Of a DNA stretch of 17,874 bases, positions 1 through 6,443 are shown piece by piece. Each line of letters opens with the position of its first letter. Within the stretch, counting starts at the first letter, position 1. The position numbers were made by a program, and so were the translations under genes. This DNA comes from CAYXTC01 sp964479375 (GTDB lineage: Bacteria; Patescibacteriota; Minisyncoccia; Minisyncoccales; GWA2-38-27). The notes under the pieces were generated by a model, which was not told the DNA's origin, made no database searches, and saw only the letters and a program-made list of their open reading frames with translations. The stretch lies in assembly GCA_964479375.1 (NCBI GenBank), contig CAYZKD010000014.1, forward strand, positions 1-17,874, in the 5' to 3' direction.

Positions 1-139
1 CCGGGTGTCAGGGTAATTGCCTTTTTCATAATTTCTTAAATTATGGCAATTACCCTGTGTTGGAAAATAGGAGCGAGAGCGACGTAAGAAACCGAGAGGT
101 TTCTTAAGCCGGGTGTCAGGGTAATTGCCTTTTTCATAA
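1..139. repeat. Composite intergenic repeat element with direct and inverted arms
   Basis: A 31-bp sequence beginning CCGGGTGTCAGGG occurs identically at 1-31 and 109-139. Inside it, the 13-nt arm CAGGGTAATTGCC (9-21, again 117-129) is perfectly inverted at 45-57 (GGCAATTACCCTG). The 9-57 hairpin is extended by ATAATTT (28-34) pairing with AAATTAT (38-44). A second hairpin lies at 85-106: TAAGAAACC and GGTTTCTTA around a GAGA loop. The middle arm at 45-57 can therefore pair with either flanking copy but not both. The femAB stop codon (134-136) lies inside the right-hand copy. There is no open reading frame and no transposase. It looks like a REP- or MITE-like element that may continue beyond the window edge. 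Confidence 0.75.
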
Positions 140-1162
140 ATTCCTCTTCTTTTTCCTTGCCATCTCAAACAAACGGGTGAAATAATAACTAAAGGAAAGG
201 GGGAGATCCTGGGTTTTTACATATTCTTTGATTCCCCCCCCAAACCCCATTTTAAAGAGGGTTATCCCAGCCCAAGGATGAGAAGATCCGGCTAAATCTT
301 CTTTTTCCTTGATATTGGGTGCTATGCCCCAGAAATTGTATTTCTGGCAACCTCTCCGTCTGGCCTCCTTTATGGCTTCCCACTGGGTTAGATAGGAAAC
401 AGGTACTTTTCTGCATTCAGACAAGGAGGCGCCGTGGTGATAAAAACCGGTTCCCTGCCAATAAACCAATATTGCAGAAGAAACTATTTTCCCTTTGTAT
501 TCCCCTAGCAAAATAAGAATCTGGTCGTCCTGAATAAAAGAATTAAACTGGTTTTTTAAATAATCCAAGGAAAAAGGTACAAAATTATGTCTTCTGGCGG
601 TTTCTTTATAAACCTCATTAAATCTGTTCAGGCCCTTAATGTCTTTGCTTTTAATTATATTAATATCCTTATTCCTCCCACCCTTCCTGATTAAATATCT
701 AGTTGTTTTTCTCATGTCTTTCATTAGATTCTCTTCCGAAGGTGTAATATCTAATTCCCATGTTACCTCAGGATGAATGTGGATGGGGGCCTGCCCGAAG
801 CCCCTCTTCTTAAAAAGATCTTTGTTTTCTTGGCTTCTTTCCCATATCGGGGCTATCCGAATAAAGCCCGCTCCCAGTTTTTTTAAATAAGGAATTAGGG
901 TATCAAGAACATCCTCTCTTAATCTTTCTTCTTTAGCGTTAGGTCCGTGGGGCAAAAATAAAAAGGTGCCTCTTTTGGCCTCAATTTTTATTACCAGGGC
1001 GAGCGCGACCAACTCCTTGCTATAAACTCCAAGCCGCCATATCTTGTTCCCTTGTCTCTGCTGAAACTCACCCCAGTTCCAAGAGTCCAAAAAACTTTTC
1101 TGCTCGCATTTCGAAAGAAAGCTTTCCCAAACTTGTTTGTTTTTTATCTCTTTTATAGTCAT
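134..1162 (-). CDS. FemAB-family peptidoglycan bridge aminoacyltransferase
   Basis: This 342-aa protein belongs to the FemA/FemB/FemX family. These cytoplasmic enzymes use aminoacyl-tRNA to add amino acids to the stem peptide of lipid II and have two GNAT-like folds. Family signs include the N-terminal SFLDSWNWGEFQQ block, FLFLPHGPN near residue 70, a basic linker (RKTTRYLIRKG) around 150-160, YHHGAS and YNFWGIAPN in the second half, and the C-terminal FKMGFGGG block. Length is normal. The amino acid added cannot be read from sequence. The gene stands alone: a terminator precedes it and an extended -10 (TGATATAAT) lies 8 nt before the ATG, so the mRNA is probably nearly leaderless. The codons for FGGG contain a run of eight G (234-241 on the plus strand). 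The last codon and stop lie in a repeat copy. Confidence 0.85.
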   Translation of the reverse strand: MTIKEIKNKQVWESFLSKCEQKSFLDSWNWGEFQQRQGNKIWRLGVYSKELVALALVIKIEAKRGTFLFLPHGPNAKEERLREDVLDTLIPYLKKLGAGFIRIAPIWERSQENKDLFKKRGFGQAPIHIHPEVTWELDITPSEENLMKDMRKTTRYLIRKGGRNKDINIIKSKDIKGLNRFNEVYKETARRHNFVPFSLDYLKNQFNSFIQDDQILILLGEYKGKIVSSAILVYWQGTGFYHHGASLSECRKVPVSYLTQWEAIKEARRRGCQKYNFWGIAPNIKEKEDLAGSSHPWAGITLFKMGFGGGIKEYVKTQDLPLSFSYYFTRLFEMARKKKRNL

Positions 1163-1170
1163 TTTAAGAC

Positions 1171-1179
1171 ATTATATCA
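1171..1179 (-). promoter_or_regulatory. Extended -10 promoter of femAB
   Basis: The minus strand reads TGATATAAT, a perfect extended -10, with TATAAT at 1171-1176. The femAB ATG begins 8 nt downstream, so transcription should start within about two bases of the start codon. No good -35 is visible, because the expected place holds the T-run of the upstream terminator. A 13-nt core (ACATTATATCACA on the plus strand) is identical to the promoter at 10218-10230. Confidence 0.7.
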
Positions 1180-1191
1180 CAGATAAATTGT

Positions 1192-1223
1192 ATAAAAAAA
1201 TCCCCTAAAAACAAAGGGGATTT
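1192..1223 (-). terminator. Rho-independent terminator of the lysS-to-small-ORF unit
   Basis: On the minus strand, AAATCCCC (1223-1216) and GGGGATTT (1205-1198) form an 8-bp stem around a 10-nt loop, followed by a run of T. It lies about 110 nt after the stop of the 72-aa gene and just before the femAB promoter, so it separates the two transcription units. The gap 1224-1329 between the stop and the stem holds no convincing gene, only a G/C-rich patch and a short T6/A6 palindrome near 1295-1311. Confidence 0.75.
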
Positions 1224-1329
1224 ATGTTTAACATCTTAGGGCAAAAAACTTGTAGGGGTTGGGGCGGTGGCATTTCAATTCTCTTTCTCCTTCCTTTTTT
1301 GAAAAAACCATACTACATCTTGGTACAAA

Positions 1330-1548
1330 TTAGTAATGGCTGTCAATATACAACTGCGCTCCCTGAAGAGCAAAACTGTCTGCTTTGGTTTGAGAATCAA
1401 ATTCCTGGGGCCAAACCAAAGGCCCTTCTTCTTCCACCCGGCTTTCATATTGAGGAACAATGCTAGCCTGAGGAATCCATTTCCCGGGCTCTTTTTCGTA
1501 AGAAGCGGCTTTGATTAAATATCCCCTGTAATTAAATTGTTGGGTCAT
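1330..1548 (-). CDS. Small conserved-looking protein, 72 aa
   Basis: The product has 72 residues: an N-terminal strand-like stretch (NYRGYLIKAASYE), a GKWIPQASI segment, a PLVWPQEFDSQTKADSFA stretch and a final helix (ALQGAQLYIDSHY). This strand, strand, helix pattern, with an aromatic/Gly start and an 'F-D-[ST]-x-x-x-A-x-x-x-A' helix, recalls small proteins of unknown function that start 'Y+GY.I' (CV_2116/HlyU-annotated types). That resemblance is from memory and weak. No function is assigned. The start was chosen because its ATG overlaps the stop of the aminotransferase gene as ATGA (1545-1548), which indicates translational coupling as the last gene of the unit. A shorter overlapping frame (1275-1460) lacks this link. 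Confidence 0.6.
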   Translation of the reverse strand: MTQQFNYRGYLIKAASYEKEPGKWIPQASIVPQYESRVEEEGPLVWPQEFDSQTKADSFALQGAQLYIDSHY

Positions 1549-2786
1549 AACTGTTTCTTTAAAAAATCAACGGTTTTTATTGCGTCCTCTTTTTTAATAT
1601 TAATATGAGTAGGAAGGTTAAACAAAATCTGAGATAGGTTTTCAGCCCTAGGACATTCTCCTCTTTCATAGCCCATTCTATCCAACCGCGTATCATCCGG
1701 AACAATAGGATTTGTATACCAGTCCCCTATTAAAAGATTGTGAGCCCAACTCCTCTTTATGATCTTAGGAGCTCGGGGGCTCTTAACCGCGAACCTCAAG
1801 AAAATATGGTCTCTTCCTTGAGGAATATGGGGGAGTTCCAAAGAGGTGTCTTTCAATAATTCGTAATAAAGTCCTGCTATCTTCTTCCTGTGCTCGTTGA
1901 ATCTCTCCAGTTTCCCTAATTGGCGAAGGGCCAGGGCGGCCAAGGCGTTAGGCATTCTTTTGGGAAAATAGCCGGGCCTTTCTCCTTTTTTCTCTTTCCA
2001 GTGGACAGCCTTAGATAATATTCTGAACCACTGGCAAAAAATCAAGAATAACTTTCCAATTACCAAACTATAGGTGGGCAGAATAATGTAATTAAATAAG
2101 ACGGGATGAACCAGCTGTTGGGAAATCCAGCAGGAAGAAGGATAATTTATTCCTTGCTGAAAAGACCTTATTTTCTGAGCCAGGATTTTGTCATCTGTAG
2201 CCACTGCTCCTCCGTAAACAGAGGAAATAACTTTATCGCGGGAAAAGCTAAAGAAAGCCGCCTCTCCGAACGTACCTACCTTTTTTCCTTTGTATTCAGC
2301 CCCCAAAGAATGGGCGCAGTCTTCTATTAAAATAAGATTGTTCTTTTGGGCAATTTCTTGAATCCTTTCCATGTCAGCCGGCAGGCCAAAAGTATGTTGC
2401 ACTAATAATACCGCACTCTTGTCAGTAATTTTTCTCTCTATGTCCCTAGGATCAATATTAAAAGTATCTTCTCTGCTTTCTACAAAAACAGGCTTCAGTC
2501 CTGACCATAAAACGGGGTTAATCGCAGCATTGCAAGTGGGCAACTGAAGCAATACCTCTTCTCCTTCTTTTAAGCCTAAAGACTTTAAGATGGCCAAAAA
2601 AGAACTTCTTCCGCTGTTAAAAGAAATTACCTGCCTTCTTCCTAGGTGCCGAGAAATCTTTTCTTCCAGCCGAGAAATACTTTCCCCTTTTTTCCATTTA
2701 TTGGGTAAGAAAAAAAGTTTCAGAGCCAAAGCAATATCATCCTTTTCTGTATTGGGGGAAAGTGAGATGGATAGAGTCTTGAGCAT
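1545..2786 (-). CDS. DegT/DnrJ/EryC1/StrS-family PLP aminotransferase
   Basis: The product has 413 aa. DegT-family enzymes are fold-type I PLP proteins that mostly transfer an amino group to a keto- or aldehyde-sugar nucleotide. Visible signs are a FNSGRSS phosphate-binding region near 56-62, QLPTCNAA near 81-88, HTFGLPADM near 131-139, EDCAHSLGA (Asp156 for the pyridine nitrogen), and FFSFSRDKVISSVYGGA, in which Lys185 should be the Schiff-base lysine. The loop after it lacks the usual E-G-G spacing but keeps GG. The insert around 215-265 is hydrophobic (VLFNYIILPTYSLVIGKLFLIF), suggesting membrane contact, which is unusual for the family. The ATG overlaps the murF-like stop by one base (TGATG), with AAGGA a few bases upstream. 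The substrate is unknown; a cell-surface sugar is the likely destination. Confidence 0.8.
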   Translation of the reverse strand: MLKTLSISLSPNTEKDDIALALKLFFLPNKWKKGESISRLEEKISRHLGRRQVISFNSGRSSFLAILKSLGLKEGEEVLLQLPTCNAAINPVLWSGLKPVFVESREDTFNIDPRDIERKITDKSAVLLVQHTFGLPADMERIQEIAQKNNLILIEDCAHSLGAEYKGKKVGTFGEAAFFSFSRDKVISSVYGGAVATDDKILAQKIRSFQQGINYPSSCWISQQLVHPVLFNYIILPTYSLVIGKLFLIFCQWFRILSKAVHWKEKKGERPGYFPKRMPNALAALALRQLGKLERFNEHRKKIAGLYYELLKDTSLELPHIPQGRDHIFLRFAVKSPRAPKIIKRSWAHNLLIGDWYTNPIVPDDTRLDRMGYERGECPRAENLSQILFNLPTHINIKKEDAIKTVDFLKKQL

Positions 2787-4432
2787 CAGTCCTTTTCTTT
2801 GATTAATCTTTCTTTTAGTCCCGCAGAAACCCTTCCTTCCAGCAAGATAGTATCCCCCGGCACGACAATAATCTCCAGTCTCCTCATAATCTCTTCCGCA
2901 TTGTCAATAAAAATCATATTTCCTTTTTTCATGCCGGTCTCCTGAGCCCCTTCTTGAATACAGGAGAACTTCTCTTTAGTTGTGATAATGGCAAAGTCGC
3001 AGACTTCTCCTATCTTCTTGCCTATTGCCCTATGGATCTCGTTTGACTTCTTGCCCAGTTCGATAAGACAGGGCATAATAATCATCCTTTTGGAAGGACG
3101 GGTTTTCAAATAATCCAAGTCCCCAATCACTCCGTGAAAATTGGCAGAATAAGAAGCATTCAGAATATTTAACCCTCTAATCCCCGTTAACAATTGCATA
3201 GGTCCCTGGCTTTCATCTATCTTTTTGCAGGCTGAAGATATCTCCTCCAAACTCATTCCCATGTGGCGAGCTACTAATACAGAGGCTAAGATATTAGGAA
3301 TATTGTGTTTACCTAAAAGGTTTACTCTGAAGTCCTGGGATTCTCCTTCTTTAGTAAAAACTGTGAAATAAAGAAACTTTTTTTCCACCGTTACATCCTT
3401 TGCCCAAATATCAGGCCTTATCTTGTTCTCTGGCCCCGGGTCCTCTGAAAAATATATTTTTTTTGGAATACCTGTCGTCTCGTAAAGCTTGATGCAGTGC
3501 TCGTTATCTCCGTTAAATACGGCAAATCCGTCCTGCGGAAGAGATTCTATTAATTCATATTTTGCTTTAACGGTTTTGCCAATAGAACCAAAAAGCGAGA
3601 GGTGCTGCTCGTTTATCCCTGTTAAAACTCCGGTCTGAGGCTGGACAATGTTAGATAGCAGTTTTATGCCACCTACTCCGTAAGTTCCCATTTCTGCCAC
3701 AAAGACCTCATGCTCTTTATTGAGGTCCCCTAAAATACATTGGGATATGCCAACCTCGCTGTTTTGATGCTTCTCTGTTTTTAAAACCTCAAATTTGTTA
3801 GACAGAACAGTGGCCAAAATCTCTTTGGTTGAAGTTTTCCCGTAGCTTCCGGTAATCCCTATTGATCTGAGGCCGGAAAAACTTTTTCTTTTAGAGGCTG
3901 CCTTTTTTATAACGCTTCTCCTGAATAGGACAGCAAGGGGCTGGAAAAGAAGAACAATCAAACTGGTAATAAGGGGCATTAAGGCGTTGGTTAAAAGCAA
4001 GTAAAAGACAAAATCATAAATGTTGTCAAAATTGCTTCCCAAAACAAGAATTACTATCTCTGCCAAAGCGCCCACGGATGTCAAAACAATAATCTTCTTG
4101 GTAAAAACGGGGTATTTCACTTCTTTCTGCCCGATCCTTAGGAGAGTGTGCAGAGTAAGAAAGAATAAAAAAGCAAATGTTGCCCATAAAACAAGGGGGG
4201 CAAAGAATTTCTGGCTGGGAATGCTCTGGTTCCCAGAAAAGAATAATATACCCGCCAAAAATAGGATCTTTAAGAAGAAAGCCGGGTTAATAAAAAGGAC
4301 CTTGCCCTTTTCGGTACGGAAATGATCTATAAATCTCTTAATCTGGTATTCCTTCAGCTGCCACAAGTAAAAGTAGAACAGAAGAATTTTGGAAGAGACA
4401 ATAAACCAGAAAACAATTAATAGAATTCTCAT
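2786..4432 (-). CDS. murF: Membrane-anchored MurF-like Mur ligase
   Basis: The 548-aa product has an N-terminal region of about 175 residues with five likely membrane segments (about 3-24, 50-66, 76-98, 112-132, 140-170), followed by a Mur ligase. The ligase shows the ATP-binding loop GSYGKTST (195-202), KHQNSEVGIS near 221-230, the AEMGT region near 246, the KAKYEL segment carrying the candidate carbamylated lysine near 289-294, FNGDN near 306-310 and a C-terminal ligase domain. MurF adds D-Ala-D-Ala to UDP-MurNAc-tripeptide. The usual soluble substrate-binding N-domain is absent and replaced by membrane helices. The motif usually written DD-YNANP is LNASYSANF here. MurF is the best match, given 'NSEVG' and the context, but another amide ligase on a membrane substrate is possible. 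It lies 1 nt after the hydrolase stop. Confidence 0.75.
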   Translation of the reverse strand: MRILLIVFWFIVSSKILLFYFYLWQLKEYQIKRFIDHFRTEKGKVLFINPAFFLKILFLAGILFFSGNQSIPSQKFFAPLVLWATFAFLFFLTLHTLLRIGQKEVKYPVFTKKIIVLTSVGALAEIVILVLGSNFDNIYDFVFYLLLTNALMPLITSLIVLLFQPLAVLFRRSVIKKAASKRKSFSGLRSIGITGSYGKTSTKEILATVLSNKFEVLKTEKHQNSEVGISQCILGDLNKEHEVFVAEMGTYGVGGIKLLSNIVQPQTGVLTGINEQHLSLFGSIGKTVKAKYELIESLPQDGFAVFNGDNEHCIKLYETTGIPKKIYFSEDPGPENKIRPDIWAKDVTVEKKFLYFTVFTKEGESQDFRVNLLGKHNIPNILASVLVARHMGMSLEEISSACKKIDESQGPMQLLTGIRGLNILNASYSANFHGVIGDLDYLKTRPSKRMIIMPCLIELGKKSNEIHRAIGKKIGEVCDFAIITTKEKFSCIQEGAQETGMKKGNMIFIDNAEEIMRRLEIIVVPGDTILLEGRVSAGLKERLIKEKD

Positions 4433-4433
4433 A

Positions 4434-5180
4434 TTAAAGGAAGTTAACTATTAACCCGGCAAGTTCCTCGGGCTCTTCCAAATGAGGGCTGTGGCCTCTT
4501 TTGGGAAGAATTCTTAGTTTAGCATCCCTGATTTTTTCCTTAAAGAAATGAGATTGGTTTACGGAAATCATTCTATCTCTTTTGCCCCAGATAATTAAAG
4601 TTTTCGCTTTAATTTTTGGTAAATAGAAAGAAAGATCTTCTTTGATTACTTTTTTAAAGGTTTCTTTCATAACACCTTTTGACCTTACATAATCTCTTTT
4701 TCTCAGTAAAAGATAAACAATCTTTCTTGCCAACTTTTTTAAAATATTTAAAAAGAAAAGTTTTTTCCCCGTCTTTACTAAAAACTTAATAATTCTATTT
4801 TTGGCGTTGGGCTTTCCTAAAACTCCGGCCGGGGAGCACAAAACCATTTTAGGAATCATTTCAGCATTCTCGGCAGACACCTTTATGGCTATTCTTCCCC
4901 CGAAAGAGTGGCCTACAAGAAAAAATTTATTAATTTTCAAATAATCCAGAAAATTCATTGTCCACTCTGTATAATCTGAGACGTCCCAGGGCTCATGAGG
5001 AGAATCGCTCTTCCCAAACCCCGGAAGATCCGGGCAGATTACTTTGTATTTCAAGGAAAGCGCTTTCTGAACTTGAGCCCATGATTCAGAGGACCCTCCC
5101 CATCCATGTAAAATTAAAAGAGCCCTCCCCTCCCCCCTAATTTTGTAATTAATCCGGAGATTGCCTATTTTCTCTGTCAT
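4434..5180 (-). CDS. Alpha/beta hydrolase, serine nucleophile type
   Basis: The product has 248 aa, the usual length for a single-domain alpha/beta hydrolase. A complete catalytic triad is visible: Ser92 in GHSFGG (90-95), Asp202 in WGKRDRM and His230 in KRGHSPH. The oxyanion-hole strand HGWGGS (25-30) and the DLPGFGKSD motif (51-59) are typical. A lysine-rich cap lies at about 125-185. There is no signal peptide, so it is probably cytoplasmic. The substrate cannot be predicted; the closest general group contains esterases, C-C hydrolases and lipid-acting enzymes. Its ATG overlaps the serS stop as ATGA (5177-5180), so it is co-translated with serS and sits directly before the membrane-anchored ligase gene. 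Confidence 0.8.
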   Translation of the reverse strand: MTEKIGNLRINYKIRGEGRALLILHGWGGSSESWAQVQKALSLKYKVICPDLPGFGKSDSPHEPWDVSDYTEWTMNFLDYLKINKFFLVGHSFGGRIAIKVSAENAEMIPKMVLCSPAGVLGKPNAKNRIIKFLVKTGKKLFFLNILKKLARKIVYLLLRKRDYVRSKGVMKETFKKVIKEDLSFYLPKIKAKTLIIWGKRDRMISVNQSHFFKEKIRDAKLRILPKRGHSPHLEEPEELAGLIVNFL

Positions 5181-6442
5181 TTTATAATCTTAAAGTTCAA
5201 ATATTTCTGCAAGGCCGCGGGGACTTTAATGCTTCGATCCTTTTGCTGATAGTTCTCGACAATAGCGATCAAGGTCCTGCCTATGGCAAAAGCGGTTCCA
5301 TTCAGAGTATGGACAAACTTTGTCTTATTGTCACTTCCCTTGTACCTTATATTCAGCCTTCTGGACTGAAAGTCAGTGCACAGAGAACAGGAGTGCGTCT
5401 CTCGATATTTATTCTGACCGGGCATCCAGGATTCAATGTCATAAGTAACAGAAGAGGGCCGAGCCAGATCGCCCGTACACAATTGAACCACTCTATAGGG
5501 AATTTTTAATTCTTTCATCAGACTCTCTCCTAAGGCAAGTATCGTCTCGTGCTCTTTTTGAGAATTGTCAGGACGGCAGAAACTGAACATTTCAACTTTG
5601 TCGAACTGGTGAACCCTTAAAATTCCTTTGGTGTCTTTGCCATAAGACCCCGCTTCTTCTCGAAAACAAGTAGAAAACCCCACATACCTCTTGGGAAGAT
5701 CCTTTTCTTTAAAAATTTCGTCTTTGTGCATAGGGCCAATAGACTGCTCTGCGGTGCCCACCAGAAAAAGATTGTCTTTATTTAAATAATATCTTTCTGC
5801 TAGATCCTCTTCTGTGTCTATATAACCCATACCCCACATCATCTCAGGTCTTATCAAGACCGGAGGAATAACAGGCTGAAATCCTTTTTTGCAAATCCTA
5901 TCAAAAGCAAGCCTGACCAAGGCGAACTCCATTTCGGCCAGCTCCCCTTTTAAGTAGCCGAACCTGCTTCCCGAAACCTTGGCCGCCCTCTTAACATCAA
6001 TCAAGTTTCTGCTTTTTGTTAATTCAAGATGGTCTTTGGCCTTAAATTTAAAGTCAGGCTTCTTGCCCTCTTCTCTCAACACAACATTATCGCATTCTGC
6101 TTCGCCAACGGGCACTCCTGCTTGGCAAAGGTTGGGAATCTTAAAAGCGAGTTTATTGTATTCTTTTTCTTTTTCTTTTAGTTTTTCTTCGAGGGACTCT
6201 TCTTCTCTATCAATTTTCTGCATCTCTTTAATAAGTTTCTTCTTTTTATTCTCTTCTTTAATCTTGGGGATCCTTTTAGTCGCCTTATTTTTTTCAGCCC
6301 TTAGCTCCTCTACCCCTTGCAAGAGACTTCTCTTGTCTTCGTCAATTTTCAACATTCTGTTAATATCAAGATCCACTCCCCTTTTTCGGCAATTTTCCTT
6401 TATCTTCTCCTTATTCTTCCTTATAAAATTAATATCAAGCAT
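5177..6442 (-). CDS. serS: Seryl-tRNA synthetase
   Basis: SerRS charges tRNA-Ser. The 421-aa product has normal bacterial length and domain order. A Lys/Glu-rich antiparallel coiled-coil arm (about 30-100) that grips the tRNA variable arm is followed by a class II core with GTAEQ (229-233), motif 2 (STCFREEAGS, about 257-266, then HQFDKVEMF near 278-286) and motif 3 (LNGTAFAIGRT, about 380-390). The motif usually written NGSGLAVGRT reads NGTAFAIGRT here, a mild change. It starts one base after the lysS stop with no clear Shine-Dalgarno sequence, so it probably depends on coupling. Ser-tRNA is also a possible amino-acid donor for FemAB-type enzymes, but the sequence gives no direct link. Confidence 0.95.
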   Translation of the reverse strand: MLDINFIRKNKEKIKENCRKRGVDLDINRMLKIDEDKRSLLQGVEELRAEKNKATKRIPKIKEENKKKKLIKEMQKIDREEESLEEKLKEKEKEYNKLAFKIPNLCQAGVPVGEAECDNVVLREEGKKPDFKFKAKDHLELTKSRNLIDVKRAAKVSGSRFGYLKGELAEMEFALVRLAFDRICKKGFQPVIPPVLIRPEMMWGMGYIDTEEDLAERYYLNKDNLFLVGTAEQSIGPMHKDEIFKEKDLPKRYVGFSTCFREEAGSYGKDTKGILRVHQFDKVEMFSFCRPDNSQKEHETILALGESLMKELKIPYRVVQLCTGDLARPSSVTYDIESWMPGQNKYRETHSCSLCTDFQSRRLNIRYKGSDNKTKFVHTLNGTAFAIGRTLIAIVENYQQKDRSIKVPAALQKYLNFKIIK

Positions 6443-6443
6443 T

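Noticed and set aside
1..139. Possible CRISPR array from the repeated 31-bp unit.
   Set aside because: There are only two copies, the 77-bp interval is itself palindromic, and no cas genes are present.
1224..1329. Possible gene or RNA between the 72-aa ORF and the terminator.
   Set aside because: The frames crossing it are low-complexity or shadow the 72-aa gene, and no extended fold beyond a T6/A6 palindrome is visible.
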